A program made the translations under genes and the position numbers. DNA of 64,000 nucleotides from Parahaliea aestuarii (GTDB taxonomy: Bacteria; Pseudomonadota; Gammaproteobacteria; Pseudomonadales; Halieaceae): contig NZ_VRYZ01000002.1 in NCBI RefSeq assembly GCF_008064635.1, forward strand, positions 1 to 64,000, written 5' to 3'. Of the stretch, positions 5,906-14,558 are shown in pieces. Below the pieces are notes generated by a model, which did no database searches, was not told the origin of the DNA, and saw only the letters and a list, made by a program, of their open reading frames with translations. The number at the start of each line of letters is the position of its first letter. The stretch's first letter is position 1.

Positions 5906-5989
5906 CGGGTATCTCGGTTAGCAGGTGAAAATACGGTGGCGTGGAAGTGGCCCAGGTGCCTTGTAAAGAGGCACTTCTGGGCGACAGAT

Positions 5990-7072
5990 TCAGGCTGCGT
6001 CGGTATACATCGGCGTGACCGGCGCATCCTCCGGGTAGCTGCTCGGGCCGCCCAAATCGTAGGCGGCGTTGAGTTGTGCGATAAAGGCGCCGTCGTGCAG
6101 GGGGTCGGTAGGCGTTTCGATCTCGATGCCCTGGGAGCGCACATCGTCAATCATCATCTCGATGGCCTTTTCCTGGGTGAGATCGTCAGTACCGTCCATG
6201 TTCTTCTTCAGCTCGTCAAAGTCCGCGAAGACTTCGGCGGACCAGTGCACCAGAAAGCGCAGCTCGTCCGTAGTGTGGCGCGCAATCACTTCGTCGCCGT
6301 TTTTCAACAGCCACTGGTTCGGGTCGTTCGGATCGCCCGAGAAGAGGGTATCGAAGCCAAGGCCTTTGGGCCGCTGCTGGTCCACCGGGCCGTTGGCCTC
6401 GCCCCGGTGGAACATCATTTCGTTTTGCACTACCACGCCGCGGTTGTAGATGGGCGGCATCAAACGCTGGGGGGCTTCCAGTGGGCCATTTGGCCAGTAG
6501 GTAAAGCCGCTGTCCGGGCAGTGGGAGAACCAGGTAATCACCTGCGCCATCTTGATCAGGTAGTCCTGGAACAGCCCGGATTTCCCCATCACCGCGCACA
6601 GCCAGGTGGGCGAGTTCTCATAGCGCACGCCGCGAAAGCTGGGGCTATCCAGGTGGCCGGGGTCGAGGTTGCCGCAGGGGCCGTTGACGTTGAACAGCAT
6701 CATCTGCGGCTTGGCATACTTCGCGCCCCAGTAATCCTTGGCCATATCGAGGAACCGCTCGTTGTAGAAGCAGTCCTGGATTTCCGGATACAGTGCGGCG
6801 GAATAGTTGGCCAGAAAACCGCGGAATGTCGGGGTGAGGAACATATCCAAGGACAGTCCGCCACCGTCCGGCGCGCCGCCAGACAAGGTCGCCAGCAGTT
6901 CCTCGGCCGAGGCGAAATGCTGGGCGATGATCAGCTGCCAGGGGCCATTGTCACGCATCACGCCGAGCAGGCGTTGCAACTGGTCGTCACTGTAAACATT
7001 GCTGACTTCCCGCGGCGGTGCGGCGGGGCGGAGAATGTGGGAAAGCTCTTCCCGGCGTTCTTGGGTCATCAT
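5990..7072 (-). CDS. Putative Fe(II)/2-oxoglutarate-type oxygenase (HxD...H protein), copy 1
   Basis: The 360-residue product is about half identical to the protein at 17694-18752. Both conserve a GHLD/PHLD segment (H140, D142 here) followed by FRG, and a later FHRG/FHHG (H222), with an RFLVHW stretch after that. HxD...H at this spacing is the iron-binding triad of Fe(II)/2-oxoglutarate dioxygenases, including phytanoyl-CoA-hydroxylase relatives. I cannot assign a named family, so the call rests on that motif. The start (two ATGs, 7067-7072) follows AGAGGATAAAAGCAC. The same AGGATAAA(A)GC leader precedes 18752 and 21202. It is transcribed away from the rhamnose operon. Confidence 0.55.
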   Translation of the reverse strand: MMTQERREELSHILRPAAPPREVSNVYSDDQLQRLLGVMRDNGPWQLIIAQHFASAEELLATLSGGAPDGGGLSLDMFLTPTFRGFLANYSAALYPEIQDCFYNERFLDMAKDYWGAKYAKPQMMLFNVNGPCGNLDPGHLDSPSFRGVRYENSPTWLCAVMGKSGLFQDYLIKMAQVITWFSHCPDSGFTYWPNGPLEAPQRLMPPIYNRGVVVQNEMMFHRGEANGPVDQQRPKGLGFDTLFSGDPNDPNQWLLKNGDEVIARHTTDELRFLVHWSAEVFADFDELKKNMDGTDDLTQEKAIEMMIDDVRSQGIEIETPTDPLHDGAFIAQLNAAYDLGGPSSYPEDAPVTPMYTDAA

Positions 7073-7162
7073 GTGCTTTTATCCTCTAGCAATTTCTGGT
7101 CAGTGGCAGTGGCACAGTTTGATCACTGCGAAGGCATACTCGATCCCGCCATATTGCCATTT

Positions 7163-7226
7163 ACTTATCAATAAGTGAAGCCGAAGAAAACCCAATTTAA
7201 TGATTGTTAATGATTGATATTGATCG
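7163..7226. promoter_or_regulatory. Candidate operator region of the rhamnose operon
   Basis: Two exact tandem 10-bp units TTAATGATTG (7197-7206, 7207-7216) are followed by a degenerate third, ATATTGATCG (7217-7226). A perfect inverted repeat ACTTAT-CA-ATAAGT stands at 7163-7176. They lie between the divergent genes ending at 7072 and starting at 7303. Head-to-tail repeats with about one helical turn spacing suit DeoR-family regulators such as the one encoded at 13761; that link is inference. Confidence 0.5.
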
Positions 7227-7302
7227 TCCGTGAAAATATCATGGTTGCCATTCGAACACCTGCACCTGTCACCCGGGTTATCTTCCAGAGGCCGCGTCAT
7301 CC

Positions 7303-9495
7303 ATGTCTGAAACCAGCTCCGATTATCAATTTGTGAACTACCGCTGGGAGCCGGCGGACGCCGACGGACTTACGCCCCTGCAGGAACTGGTCTACCGCTC
7401 CAATATTCTGGGCAGTGACCAGCGCATCACCAATACCGGTGGTGGCAATACCTCGGCCAAGCTGACCGAACGGGATCCGCTGACCGGAGAAGACGTCGAG
7501 GTACTGTGGGTCAAGGGCTCCGGCGGCGACCTGCGCACCGCCGGCCCCGAAAATTTTTCCTCCCTCTACCAGGACAAACTCCTGCAACTGGAAACCCTGT
7601 ACCGGTCCGCGCCGGAGAGTGGCGCCAAAACCGCCATTGAAGACGAGATGGTCGGTCTCTATGCCCATACCACTTTCAATCTGAATACACGCGCGCCCTC
7701 CATCGATACGCCGCTGCACGCCTATATTCCCCACGCCCACGTGGACCATATGCACCCCAACGCGGTGATCGCGGTGGCGGCCTGCGCCGATGCGGAGCGC
7801 CTGACTCAGGAAATCTGGGGCGGTGAACTGGTCTACACGCCCTGGCAGCGCCCGGGCTTTGACCTCGGCCTGAAGTTGCGCGATATCTGCCTGGCGAACC
7901 CCGAGGCCAGCGGTGTCATTCTCGGTGGCCACGGGGTGATCAACTGGGCCGATACCAGCAAGGCCTGCTATGACCGCAGTCTCGACATCGTCGATAAAGC
8001 GGCGCGCTATATCGATCAGCACGACCGGGGCAAGCAGACCTTCGGTGGTCAGAAATACGAGGCCCTCGAAGAGCGGGAGCGCGATGCGGTGCTGGCGGAG
8101 GTTCTGCCCTTCCTGCGCGGGCTGGTGTCGCGCGATGGAAAGATGATCGGCACCGTCCAGTATGACGAAACCATTCTGCGTTTTGTGAATTCCCGCGACG
8201 CCACCCGCCTGGCGGATCTCGGCACCTCCTGCCCGGATCATTTTCTGCGCACCAAGATCAAACCAATGCTGGTGGACTGGGACCCGGCCTCCGTCGACAT
8301 CCCGGCATTAAAACGGCAACTGGAAGCCGGCATTGAACGATACCGCGAGGATTACCGGAGCTACTACGAGCGCTGTCGCCAGGACAACTCGCCGGCCCTG
8401 CGCCCGGCCAGCCCCACGGTATGCCTGATACCCGGCGTCGGCATGATCGCCTGGGGCAAGAACAAGAGCGAATCGCGGGTGACTGCGGAGTTCTACAACT
8501 GCGCGGTGGAAGTCATGCGCGGCGCCGAAGCGATCAGCGAGTATGTGGCGCTGCCCCAGCAGGAAGCCTTTGACATCGAGTACTGGCTGCTTGAGGAGGC
8601 CAAGCTCCTGCGCATGCCCCCCGAGCAGGCGCTGGCGCGCGATGTTGTCGTCGTTGTCGGGGCCGGTGACGGCATCGGCCGCGCGACGGCGTTGCGGGTG
8701 GCGAAGGAGGGTGCCCACGTAGTGTGCGCCGACCTGAACCTTGAGCGCGCCCGGCAGACAGCCGAGGCGATTATGGCCGAGCGCGGGCAGGGCATCGGCG
8801 TGGCGGGCAGCGGGCTTTCCACCTGTGGGCCGGCCCTCGCCCTGGCCGTTGATATTACCCGACGTGACAGCGTCGAAGCCCTGTTTCGAGACACCTGCCT
8901 GGCCTATGGCGGTATCGACAAGGTCATTGTGACCGCTGGCGTCTTCATGGCGCCGGGGCAGTCCGGCATGAGCGATGAGGCGATGTTCGACATCAGCTAC
9001 GCCGTCAATGTGAAGGGCGCCTGGATTGTCGGCACGTCGGCCGCTGCAATCTGGGATGCCCAGCAGTTGCGCGGCGCCCTGGTGCTGACCACCAGCGTCA
9101 ATGCCGCGGTCGCCAAGCGTGGCTCGCTGGCCTACGACACCAGCAAGGCAGCGGCCAACCACCTGGTGCGCGAGCTGGCAATGGAGCTGTCGCCGCTGGT
9201 GAACGTCAATGGCCTGGCCCCGGCCACTGTGGTCAAGGGCAGCACCATGTTCCCCCGCGACCGGGTACTGGCTTCGCTCGATAAATACAGCGTGCCCTAT
9301 GCCGATAGCGACGATGACGACACCCTGCGCGACAAGCTCGCCGGTTTCTATGCCCAGCGGACCCTGACTCAACAGCCCATCACGCCCGAGGATCAGGCGG
9401 AGGCAGCGTACTTGCTGGTGTCCGGGCAACTGTCGAAGACCACCGGGCAGATCATCAGTGTCGACGGCGGTTTGCACGAGGCATTTTTGCGTTGA
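7303..9495 (+). CDS. rhaD: Bifunctional rhamnulose-1-phosphate aldolase / lactaldehyde dehydrogenase
   Basis: This 730-residue fusion corresponds to the RhaEW/YuxG type. The N-terminal ~430 residues are a class II aldolase (adducin fold) with the substrate loop TNTGGGNTSAK near residue 45 and zinc ligands in HAHVDHMHPNAV near residue 145. The C-terminal ~270 residues are an SDR domain with VVGAGDGIGRA and catalytic YDTSK. In this family the first domain cleaves L-rhamnulose 1-phosphate to DHAP and L-lactaldehyde and the second oxidises the aldehyde to L-lactate. That explains the LutABC genes downstream. It is the first gene of the operon; AGAGG stands about 11 bp before the ATG. Confidence 0.9.
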   Translation: MSETSSDYQFVNYRWEPADADGLTPLQELVYRSNILGSDQRITNTGGGNTSAKLTERDPLTGEDVEVLWVKGSGGDLRTAGPENFSSLYQDKLLQLETLYRSAPESGAKTAIEDEMVGLYAHTTFNLNTRAPSIDTPLHAYIPHAHVDHMHPNAVIAVAACADAERLTQEIWGGELVYTPWQRPGFDLGLKLRDICLANPEASGVILGGHGVINWADTSKACYDRSLDIVDKAARYIDQHDRGKQTFGGQKYEALEERERDAVLAEVLPFLRGLVSRDGKMIGTVQYDETILRFVNSRDATRLADLGTSCPDHFLRTKIKPMLVDWDPASVDIPALKRQLEAGIERYREDYRSYYERCRQDNSPALRPASPTVCLIPGVGMIAWGKNKSESRVTAEFYNCAVEVMRGAEAISEYVALPQQEAFDIEYWLLEEAKLLRMPPEQALARDVVVVVGAGDGIGRATALRVAKEGAHVVCADLNLERARQTAEAIMAERGQGIGVAGSGLSTCGPALALAVDITRRDSVEALFRDTCLAYGGIDKVIVTAGVFMAPGQSGMSDEAMFDISYAVNVKGAWIVGTSAAAIWDAQQLRGALVLTTSVNAAVAKRGSLAYDTSKAAANHLVRELAMELSPLVNVNGLAPATVVKGSTMFPRDRVLASLDKYSVPYADSDDDDTLRDKLAGFYAQRTLTQQPITPEDQAEAAYLLVSGQLSKTTGQIISVDGGLHEAFLR

Positions 9496-9548
9496 GGCCC
9501 TGCCGGTAGGGATCGCGAAACAACAGACAGCTACACGATAAGAGACTT

Positions 9549-10847
9549 ATGACGATGACGACCCAGATAGACGCTGGCCTGGTTGACGAGGCCAACCAAC
9601 AGGGCGCTGCCCACCTGCAGGCGGATTACGACCATCTCGGTGCAGTGCTGGCACGCCGCGGTATTGATATCGAGGCTATCACCGAGAAGGCACGGGACTT
9701 TGCCGTTGCGGTGCCAAGCTGGGGTACCGGTAGCGGCGGCACACGTTTTGCCCGTTTCCCGGGGCCGGGTGAGCCGCGCAACGTGTTCGAGAAGCTGGAG
9801 GACTGCGCGGTTATCCAGCAGTTGGTGCGCTGTACCCCCACCGTATCTCCCCACTTTCCCTGGGACTGGGTGGACGACTTCAGCGAGTTGCGCCAGCACG
9901 CTGACGCTCTGGGACTGGGTTTCGATGCGGTCAATTCCAATACCTTCCAGGATCAGCCAGGGCAGCCACTGTCCTACAAGTATGGCAGCCTGAGTCATAC
10001 CGACCCGGCGGTGCGTGCCCAGGCCGTGGCACACAACCTGGAATGTATTGAATGGGGCCAGGTACTCGGGTCCAGCGCACTCACTGTGTGGGTGGGTGAC
10101 GGCAGTAACTTCCCCGGTCAGTCGCACTTCCAGTACCAGCTGGAACGCTACCTGGAGAGTGCGCGGGCCATCTACGACGCACTGCCCGCAGACTGGGACA
10201 TGTTCCTCGAGCACAAGATGTTCGAGCCGGCCTTCTATTCCACGGTGATCCAGGACTGGGGCAGCAGTGTGCTGTGCGCCATGGAACTGGGTGACCGTGC
10301 GCGCTGCCTGGTGGACCTCGGTCATCACGCACCGAACGTCAATATCGAGATGATCGTGTCGCGCCTTATCCAGTTCCACAAACTGGCGGGCTTCCACTTC
10401 AACGACAGCAAGTACGGCGACGACGATCTCGACAGTGGATCCCTGCACCCCTACCAGCAGTTCCTGATTTTCAATGAACTGGTGGATGCCGAGCAGCGCG
10501 GTCAGGCGGGTTTCAATCCCGCCTATATGCTGGACCAGTCGCACAACGTCACTGACCCCATCGAGAGCCTGATGAACTCCGCCGAGGAAGTGCAGCGCTC
10601 TTACGTGAAGGCCCTGCTGGTGGATCGCGAGGCCCTGTATGCCCACCAGGAAGCCAACGACGCCATGCTGGCTACCAATACGCTGAAGGCAGCGTTTAAC
10701 CTGGACGTAAGCCCCATTCTTGCACAGGCGCGGGTCCTCGAGGGTGGTGCCGCGCAACCGATAGCGGTATATCGCGCCAGCGGCTATCGCTGCGCGGTGG
10801 ACAAGCAGCGCCCCAGCAGCGGCCAGTCCGGCTCCGGCATCGTCTGA
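9549..10847 (+). CDS. rhaI: L-rhamnose isomerase (RhaI type)
   Basis: The 432-residue TIM-barrel enzyme converts L-rhamnose to L-rhamnulose. It is the Pseudomonas stutzeri/rhizobial type rather than the E. coli RhaA type. Characteristic stretches are GTGSGGTRFARFPGPGEPRN near residue 58, the metal-site strand with EHKMFEPAFYSTVIQDWG, LVDLGHHAPNVNIE, and GFHFNDSKYGDDDLDSG. Metal ligands are expected among these Glu, Asp and His residues. It sits 53 bp after the aldolase gene and 8 bp before lutA, clearly in one operon. A second in-frame ATG at 9555 is possible. Confidence 0.92.
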   Translation: MTMTTQIDAGLVDEANQQGAAHLQADYDHLGAVLARRGIDIEAITEKARDFAVAVPSWGTGSGGTRFARFPGPGEPRNVFEKLEDCAVIQQLVRCTPTVSPHFPWDWVDDFSELRQHADALGLGFDAVNSNTFQDQPGQPLSYKYGSLSHTDPAVRAQAVAHNLECIEWGQVLGSSALTVWVGDGSNFPGQSHFQYQLERYLESARAIYDALPADWDMFLEHKMFEPAFYSTVIQDWGSSVLCAMELGDRARCLVDLGHHAPNVNIEMIVSRLIQFHKLAGFHFNDSKYGDDDLDSGSLHPYQQFLIFNELVDAEQRGQAGFNPAYMLDQSHNVTDPIESLMNSAEEVQRSYVKALLVDREALYAHQEANDAMLATNTLKAAFNLDVSPILAQARVLEGGAAQPIAVYRASGYRCAVDKQRPSSGQSGSGIV

Positions 10848-10855
10848 GGTAGCGC

Positions 10856-11635
10856 ATGGCCAGTCGCGACACCGTCGGCCTGTTCGCCACCTGCCCGGTG
10901 GACCTTTTCCGCCCGGGTGTGGGTTTTGCCACGGCCCGGTTGCTGGAACAGGCCGGCTACCGGGTGGAGGTGCCGCCACAAAGCTGTTGTGGCCAGGTGA
11001 ACTACAACAATGGCGACACCGGACACGCGCGGGAACTGGCCTGGCAGCTGGTGCAACAGTTTGAAAACTACGCCTATACCGTGGTGCCTTCGGGTTCCTG
11101 TACCGGCATGATTCGCTGCCATTATCCCGACCTGTTCGCAGGCGACCCCAGGCAAGGGCGAGTGAAAGCTTTCTGTGAGCGGGTCTATGAGCTGACAACC
11201 TTCCTGGTGGAGGTGGCGGATTACCAGCCCGTTACCACGCAAAGTGCCACGCAGCACGGCACCCTCAGCTACCACGATAGCTGTGCCGGCCTGCGCGAAC
11301 TGGGCATCCAGTCACAACCCAGAACACTGCTGCGCCATTGCGCCGATAGCGAGGTGCAGGAGATGGCGGATACCGAGGTGTGCTGCGGTTTCGGCGGCAC
11401 CTTCTGTGTCAAGTTCGGCAACGTTTCCGCCCGCATGGCCGATAACAAACTGGACAATGCCGTGGCGGCTGGCGCCGACACCCTGCTCGGTGGGGATCTG
11501 TCCTGCCTGTTGCACCTGGCGGGCAGGGCGCGCCGCCGCGGCCTGAACCTGGCGGTGCGCCATGTGGCGGAAGTGCTGGCGGGCGAGTCGGGGCCCGGGA
11601 TTGGCGAAGCGCATGCATCGGAGCCCCAGGTATGA
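10856..11635 (+). CDS. lutA: Lactate utilization protein A (Fe-S oxidoreductase)
   Basis: This 259-residue protein has two cysteine-rich (CCG-type) domains, seen as PPQSCCGQVNYNNGD at about residue 42 and EVCCGFGGTFCVKFGN at about residue 180. With LutB and LutC it forms a cytoplasmic complex that oxidises L-lactate to pyruvate. Here lactate would come from rhamnose-derived lactaldehyde. GAGGT precedes the ATG, and the 3-prime end overlaps the start of lutB by 4 bp (ATGA). Confidence 0.88.
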   Translation: MASRDTVGLFATCPVDLFRPGVGFATARLLEQAGYRVEVPPQSCCGQVNYNNGDTGHARELAWQLVQQFENYAYTVVPSGSCTGMIRCHYPDLFAGDPRQGRVKAFCERVYELTTFLVEVADYQPVTTQSATQHGTLSYHDSCAGLRELGIQSQPRTLLRHCADSEVQEMADTEVCCGFGGTFCVKFGNVSARMADNKLDNAVAAGADTLLGGDLSCLLHLAGRARRRGLNLAVRHVAEVLAGESGPGIGEAHASEPQV

Positions 11636-13065
11636 GTGCGCCGCAGACCTTTATCGCCCGTGCCGGAGGCGCGCTGGATGATTCGCAACTGCAAAGCGCG
11701 CTGGCGAAAGCACGCAGCGGTTTTGTCGACAAGCGCGCCACTGCCATCGCAGCGGAGCCGGATTTCGAAACAATGCGCGACCAGGCGCGCGAGGTACGCC
11801 AGCGCTCTCTGGCCAACTTGGCCACCTGCCTGGAACAGTTCGAACAGCAGGTCAACGCTGCCGGCGGGCAGGTGCACTGGGCCGAAAGCACTGATGACCT
11901 CCGCCGGATCGTGATCGATATTTGCGAACAAGCGGGCGCAAAAACCGTCACCAAGGGCAAGTCCATGGTGGGGGAGGAGGCGGCACTGAATGAGGCGCTG
12001 GAGCAGGCGGGCCTGACACCCTGGGAGACCGACCTCGGGGAGTACATCATCCAGCTGGCCCATGAGCCTCCAAGCCATATTGTCGCGCCGGCACTGCACA
12101 AAACGCGCGACCAGGTTGCCGAGCTGTTCCGCGATGCCCATGCGCTGGGCGAGCGGGATCTCGGTGAAGTGCGCGCCCTGGTGGACGAGGCGCGGGCAGT
12201 GATTCGCGAACGCTTCCTCTCGGCGGATGTGGGCATCACCGGTGCCAACCTGCTGATCGCCGAAACAGGCACTGCGGCGCTGGTCACCAACGAGGGCAAT
12301 GGCGATTTGACTGCGCGGCTGCCTCGTACCCATATCATCACCACATCCTTCGATCGCGTGGTGCCGACCTGGGAAGACGCCAGCAAGATTTTTCGCGTAC
12401 TCGCGCGCAGCGCCACCGGCCAGCCCATCACCGCCTATACCAGCTTTTTCAGCGGCCCGCGGGCCGAGGGCGAGCAGGACGGCCCGGAGAGCTTCCATGT
12501 CGTGTTGCTGGACAACCACCGCACCGAGATTCTCGACAGCGAATTTCGCGAGATGCTGCACTGCATTCGCTGTGGCGCCTGCATGAATCACTGCCCCGTC
12601 TATCAAAGTGTGGGCGGACACACCTATGATTCCGTTTACCCCGGGCCCATGGGGGCGGTGCTGTCGCCCCTGTTGCGCGGCTATGCCCAGGATGACGAAT
12701 TGCCTAACGCCTCAAGCTTCTGCGGCCGCTGCGAAGAGGTCTGTCCGGTGCGCATCCCGCTCCCGGGCCTGATGCGCAAACTGCGCGAGCGGGAAATGGT
12801 ACAGGAAAAACCACCGTGGTTAACCCGGCGGATGCTGGCCGCCTTCGGCTGGCTCGCCCAACGGCCTGTGCTTTACCGCTACCTGACCGGAGCCGGTACC
12901 CGGGTATTGGCAACACTGGGGCGCCGTCGTGGTGCACTGCGTTCGCTGCCACTGGCTTCGGCCTGGACGGCGCATCGCGATCTGCCGGCACCACAGGGTG
13001 CCAGCTTTCAGCTGCGCTGGGCCCGCGCGCAGCGCAAGGCGGAAGGAGAGCGCGGCGATGCCTAG
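11632..13065 (+). CDS. lutB: Lactate utilization protein B (iron-sulfur subunit)
   Basis: The 477-residue protein begins with a LUD domain (TKGKSMVGEEAALN near residue 105; DVGITGANLLIAETGT near residue 200). It then has two 4Fe-4S clusters, CIRCGACMNHCPV near residue 307 and CGRCEEVCPV near residue 364, and ends in an Arg-rich tail typical of LutB. It passes electrons from lactate oxidation through its clusters. Both ends overlap the neighbouring lut genes, which implies translational coupling. Confidence 0.9.
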   Translation: MSAPQTFIARAGGALDDSQLQSALAKARSGFVDKRATAIAAEPDFETMRDQAREVRQRSLANLATCLEQFEQQVNAAGGQVHWAESTDDLRRIVIDICEQAGAKTVTKGKSMVGEEAALNEALEQAGLTPWETDLGEYIIQLAHEPPSHIVAPALHKTRDQVAELFRDAHALGERDLGEVRALVDEARAVIRERFLSADVGITGANLLIAETGTAALVTNEGNGDLTARLPRTHIITTSFDRVVPTWEDASKIFRVLARSATGQPITAYTSFFSGPRAEGEQDGPESFHVVLLDNHRTEILDSEFREMLHCIRCGACMNHCPVYQSVGGHTYDSVYPGPMGAVLSPLLRGYAQDDELPNASSFCGRCEEVCPVRIPLPGLMRKLREREMVQEKPPWLTRRMLAAFGWLAQRPVLYRYLTGAGTRVLATLGRRRGALRSLPLASAWTAHRDLPAPQGASFQLRWARAQRKAEGERGDA

Positions 13066-13699
13066 CAACTCCGATACTGCCCGGGGCCGCATACTCGGCC
13101 GTATTCGCGCGGCGACGGGAGAGGCTGCCAGCCACAACTTTGCAGCGGTGATGTCCTCGTGCCCGAGCAGAGAAAGGGCCCTGGCCGCCATCGATGACCC
13201 GGTCGGTGAATTTCGCGAGCGGGCCCTCGGCAATGGTATTGAGCTGTTCGATCTGCCGGCGCTGCCAGGGCTTTGCGCAGATCTCCCGACACGGCTAGCC
13301 GACGCGATCAAGCTGGCCCGGGACGGACGATTGGCGCACCTGGACTGGTCGGCTTTTCAGCTGACCGAAGACACCACGGACGCCAGTTGCGGCGTGGTGC
13401 TGGCGGACGGCGGCATCGCCGAGACCGGTACGCTGCTGTTCACCAACCGCAGCGTCGCCAGCGGCCTGCTGTTTCTGGTCGACCACCTGGTGGCAGTGCT
13501 GCCACTGTCGCGCTTGGTGTGCCGGCAGGAAGATCTCTGGAAGGCAGGTCATTGCAATGCGAGTGCCGTGCACCTCGTCTCCGGTCCATCGCGTACCGCC
13601 GATGTGGAGCAGACCATCCAGATTGGCGCCCACGGGCCGCGACGGCTGCTGGTGTACCTGCTCGACGACAGGGCGCAGCCGCTCGAAATGGATCGATAA
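13058..13699 (+). CDS. lutC: Lactate utilization protein C
   Basis: The start ATG at 13058 overlaps the last codons of lutB, giving a 213-residue protein of normal LutC length. It has the LUD-domain C-terminal signature: ASCGVVLADGGIAETGTL, then LLFLVDHLVAVLPLSRLV, and the closing GPSRTADVEQTIQIGAHGPR. LutC is needed with LutA and LutB for lactate oxidation. It is followed by a 61-bp gap before the regulator gene. Confidence 0.9.
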   Translation: MPSNSDTARGRILGRIRAATGEAASHNFAAVMSSCPSRERALAAIDDPVGEFRERALGNGIELFDLPALPGLCADLPTRLADAIKLARDGRLAHLDWSAFQLTEDTTDASCGVVLADGGIAETGTLLFTNRSVASGLLFLVDHLVAVLPLSRLVCRQEDLWKAGHCNASAVHLVSGPSRTADVEQTIQIGAHGPRRLLVYLLDDRAQPLEMDR

Positions 13700-13760
13700 A
13701 TGACCGATAGACGATACGCTGCAATCAATAACGATAAACTGACCGGAAACTGACTACCAC

Positions 13761-14558
13761 ATGGGTGCCATCGTGCTGGAAACACAACGCCATCAACTGA
13801 TACTCGATATCCTCGACGAGAAGGAATTCACCAGCGTTCGCACGCTGACGGAAGAATTGAATGCTTCTGAGGCGACCATTCGCCGGGATTTGCTGAAACT
13901 GGCGGAGCAGGGGAGGCTGGAAAAAATTCGCGGCGGCGCAAGGGCACTGCAGCAGGATCAGCGCATGGCGCGACCACATATCGCCGGCAGCGCCTTTCTC
14001 GCCTCCCGCGAAAAGCAGCCCGAGGCCAAGCGGGAGATCGCCCGGCGGGCGGTGGAACTGTGCGAAGACGGCGAGTCCATCATCATTAACGGCGGCAGTT
14101 CCACCTACATGATGGGCGAGTTTCTGGTGCAGCGGGAACTGAGCATTCTCACCAACTCCTTCGTGCTGGCACAGGAACTGGTGGAGACCAGCAACAACCA
14201 GATCACCCTGCCCGGAGGGGAGCTGTACCGCCGGCAGGGCATAATCCTCAGCGCCTACGAGCAGGACACCATCCAGTACTACTCGGCGGCGAAAATGTTT
14301 ATGGGAACGCCCGGCATTGGCGAGATGGGCGTCACCGAGTCCGATCCGCTGCTGATTACCTCAGAGCAGAAACTGCGCCGCCAATCCGAGCAGCTTATCG
14401 TGCTGGCCGACAGCTCCAAACTGGGCCTGCGCAGCAAGTTCATTTTCTGCCCGCCGGATGAGGTGGATATATTGATCACCGACAGCAAGGCGGATCGCCG
14501 CATCCTGAAAGCACTGGAAAAATGCGGTGTGCAGATCGAGGTGGTTGATCTGCCATGA
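13761..14558 (+). CDS. DeoR-family transcriptional regulator (probable rhamnose regulator)
   Basis: The 265-residue protein has a DeoR-type winged helix at about residues 8-62, including SEATIRRDLLKLAEQGRLEK, and then the sugar-phosphate-sensing DeoRC domain (GESIIINGGSSTYMMG, LTNSFVLAQELV, and FMGTPGI). It lies inside the rhamnose operon between lutC and the kinase gene, and its stop overlaps the kinase start (ATGA). Regulation by rhamnulose 1-phosphate or a related phosphate is likely from the family. The tandem repeats at 7197-7226 are the best operator candidates. Confidence 0.85.
   Translation: MGAIVLETQRHQLILDILDEKEFTSVRTLTEELNASEATIRRDLLKLAEQGRLEKIRGGARALQQDQRMARPHIAGSAFLASREKQPEAKREIARRAVELCEDGESIIINGGSSTYMMGEFLVQRELSILTNSFVLAQELVETSNNQITLPGGELYRRQGIILSAYEQDTIQYYSAAKMFMGTPGIGEMGVTESDPLLITSEQKLRRQSEQLIVLADSSKLGLRSKFIFCPPDEVDILITDSKADRRILKALEKCGVQIEVVDLP

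Noticed and set aside
5417-7174. 585-codon open frame on the + strand opposite two minus-strand genes
   Set aside because: It is antisense to the HxD...H and SDR genes. Its protein has no recognisable domain and it follows the codon bias of the GC-rich genes on the other strand.
8308-12621. Long minus-strand open frames opposite the rhamnose and lut genes
   Set aside because: The plus-strand proteins here have clear family motifs in every case; the antisense frames give low-complexity Arg/Gly/His-rich sequence with no motif.
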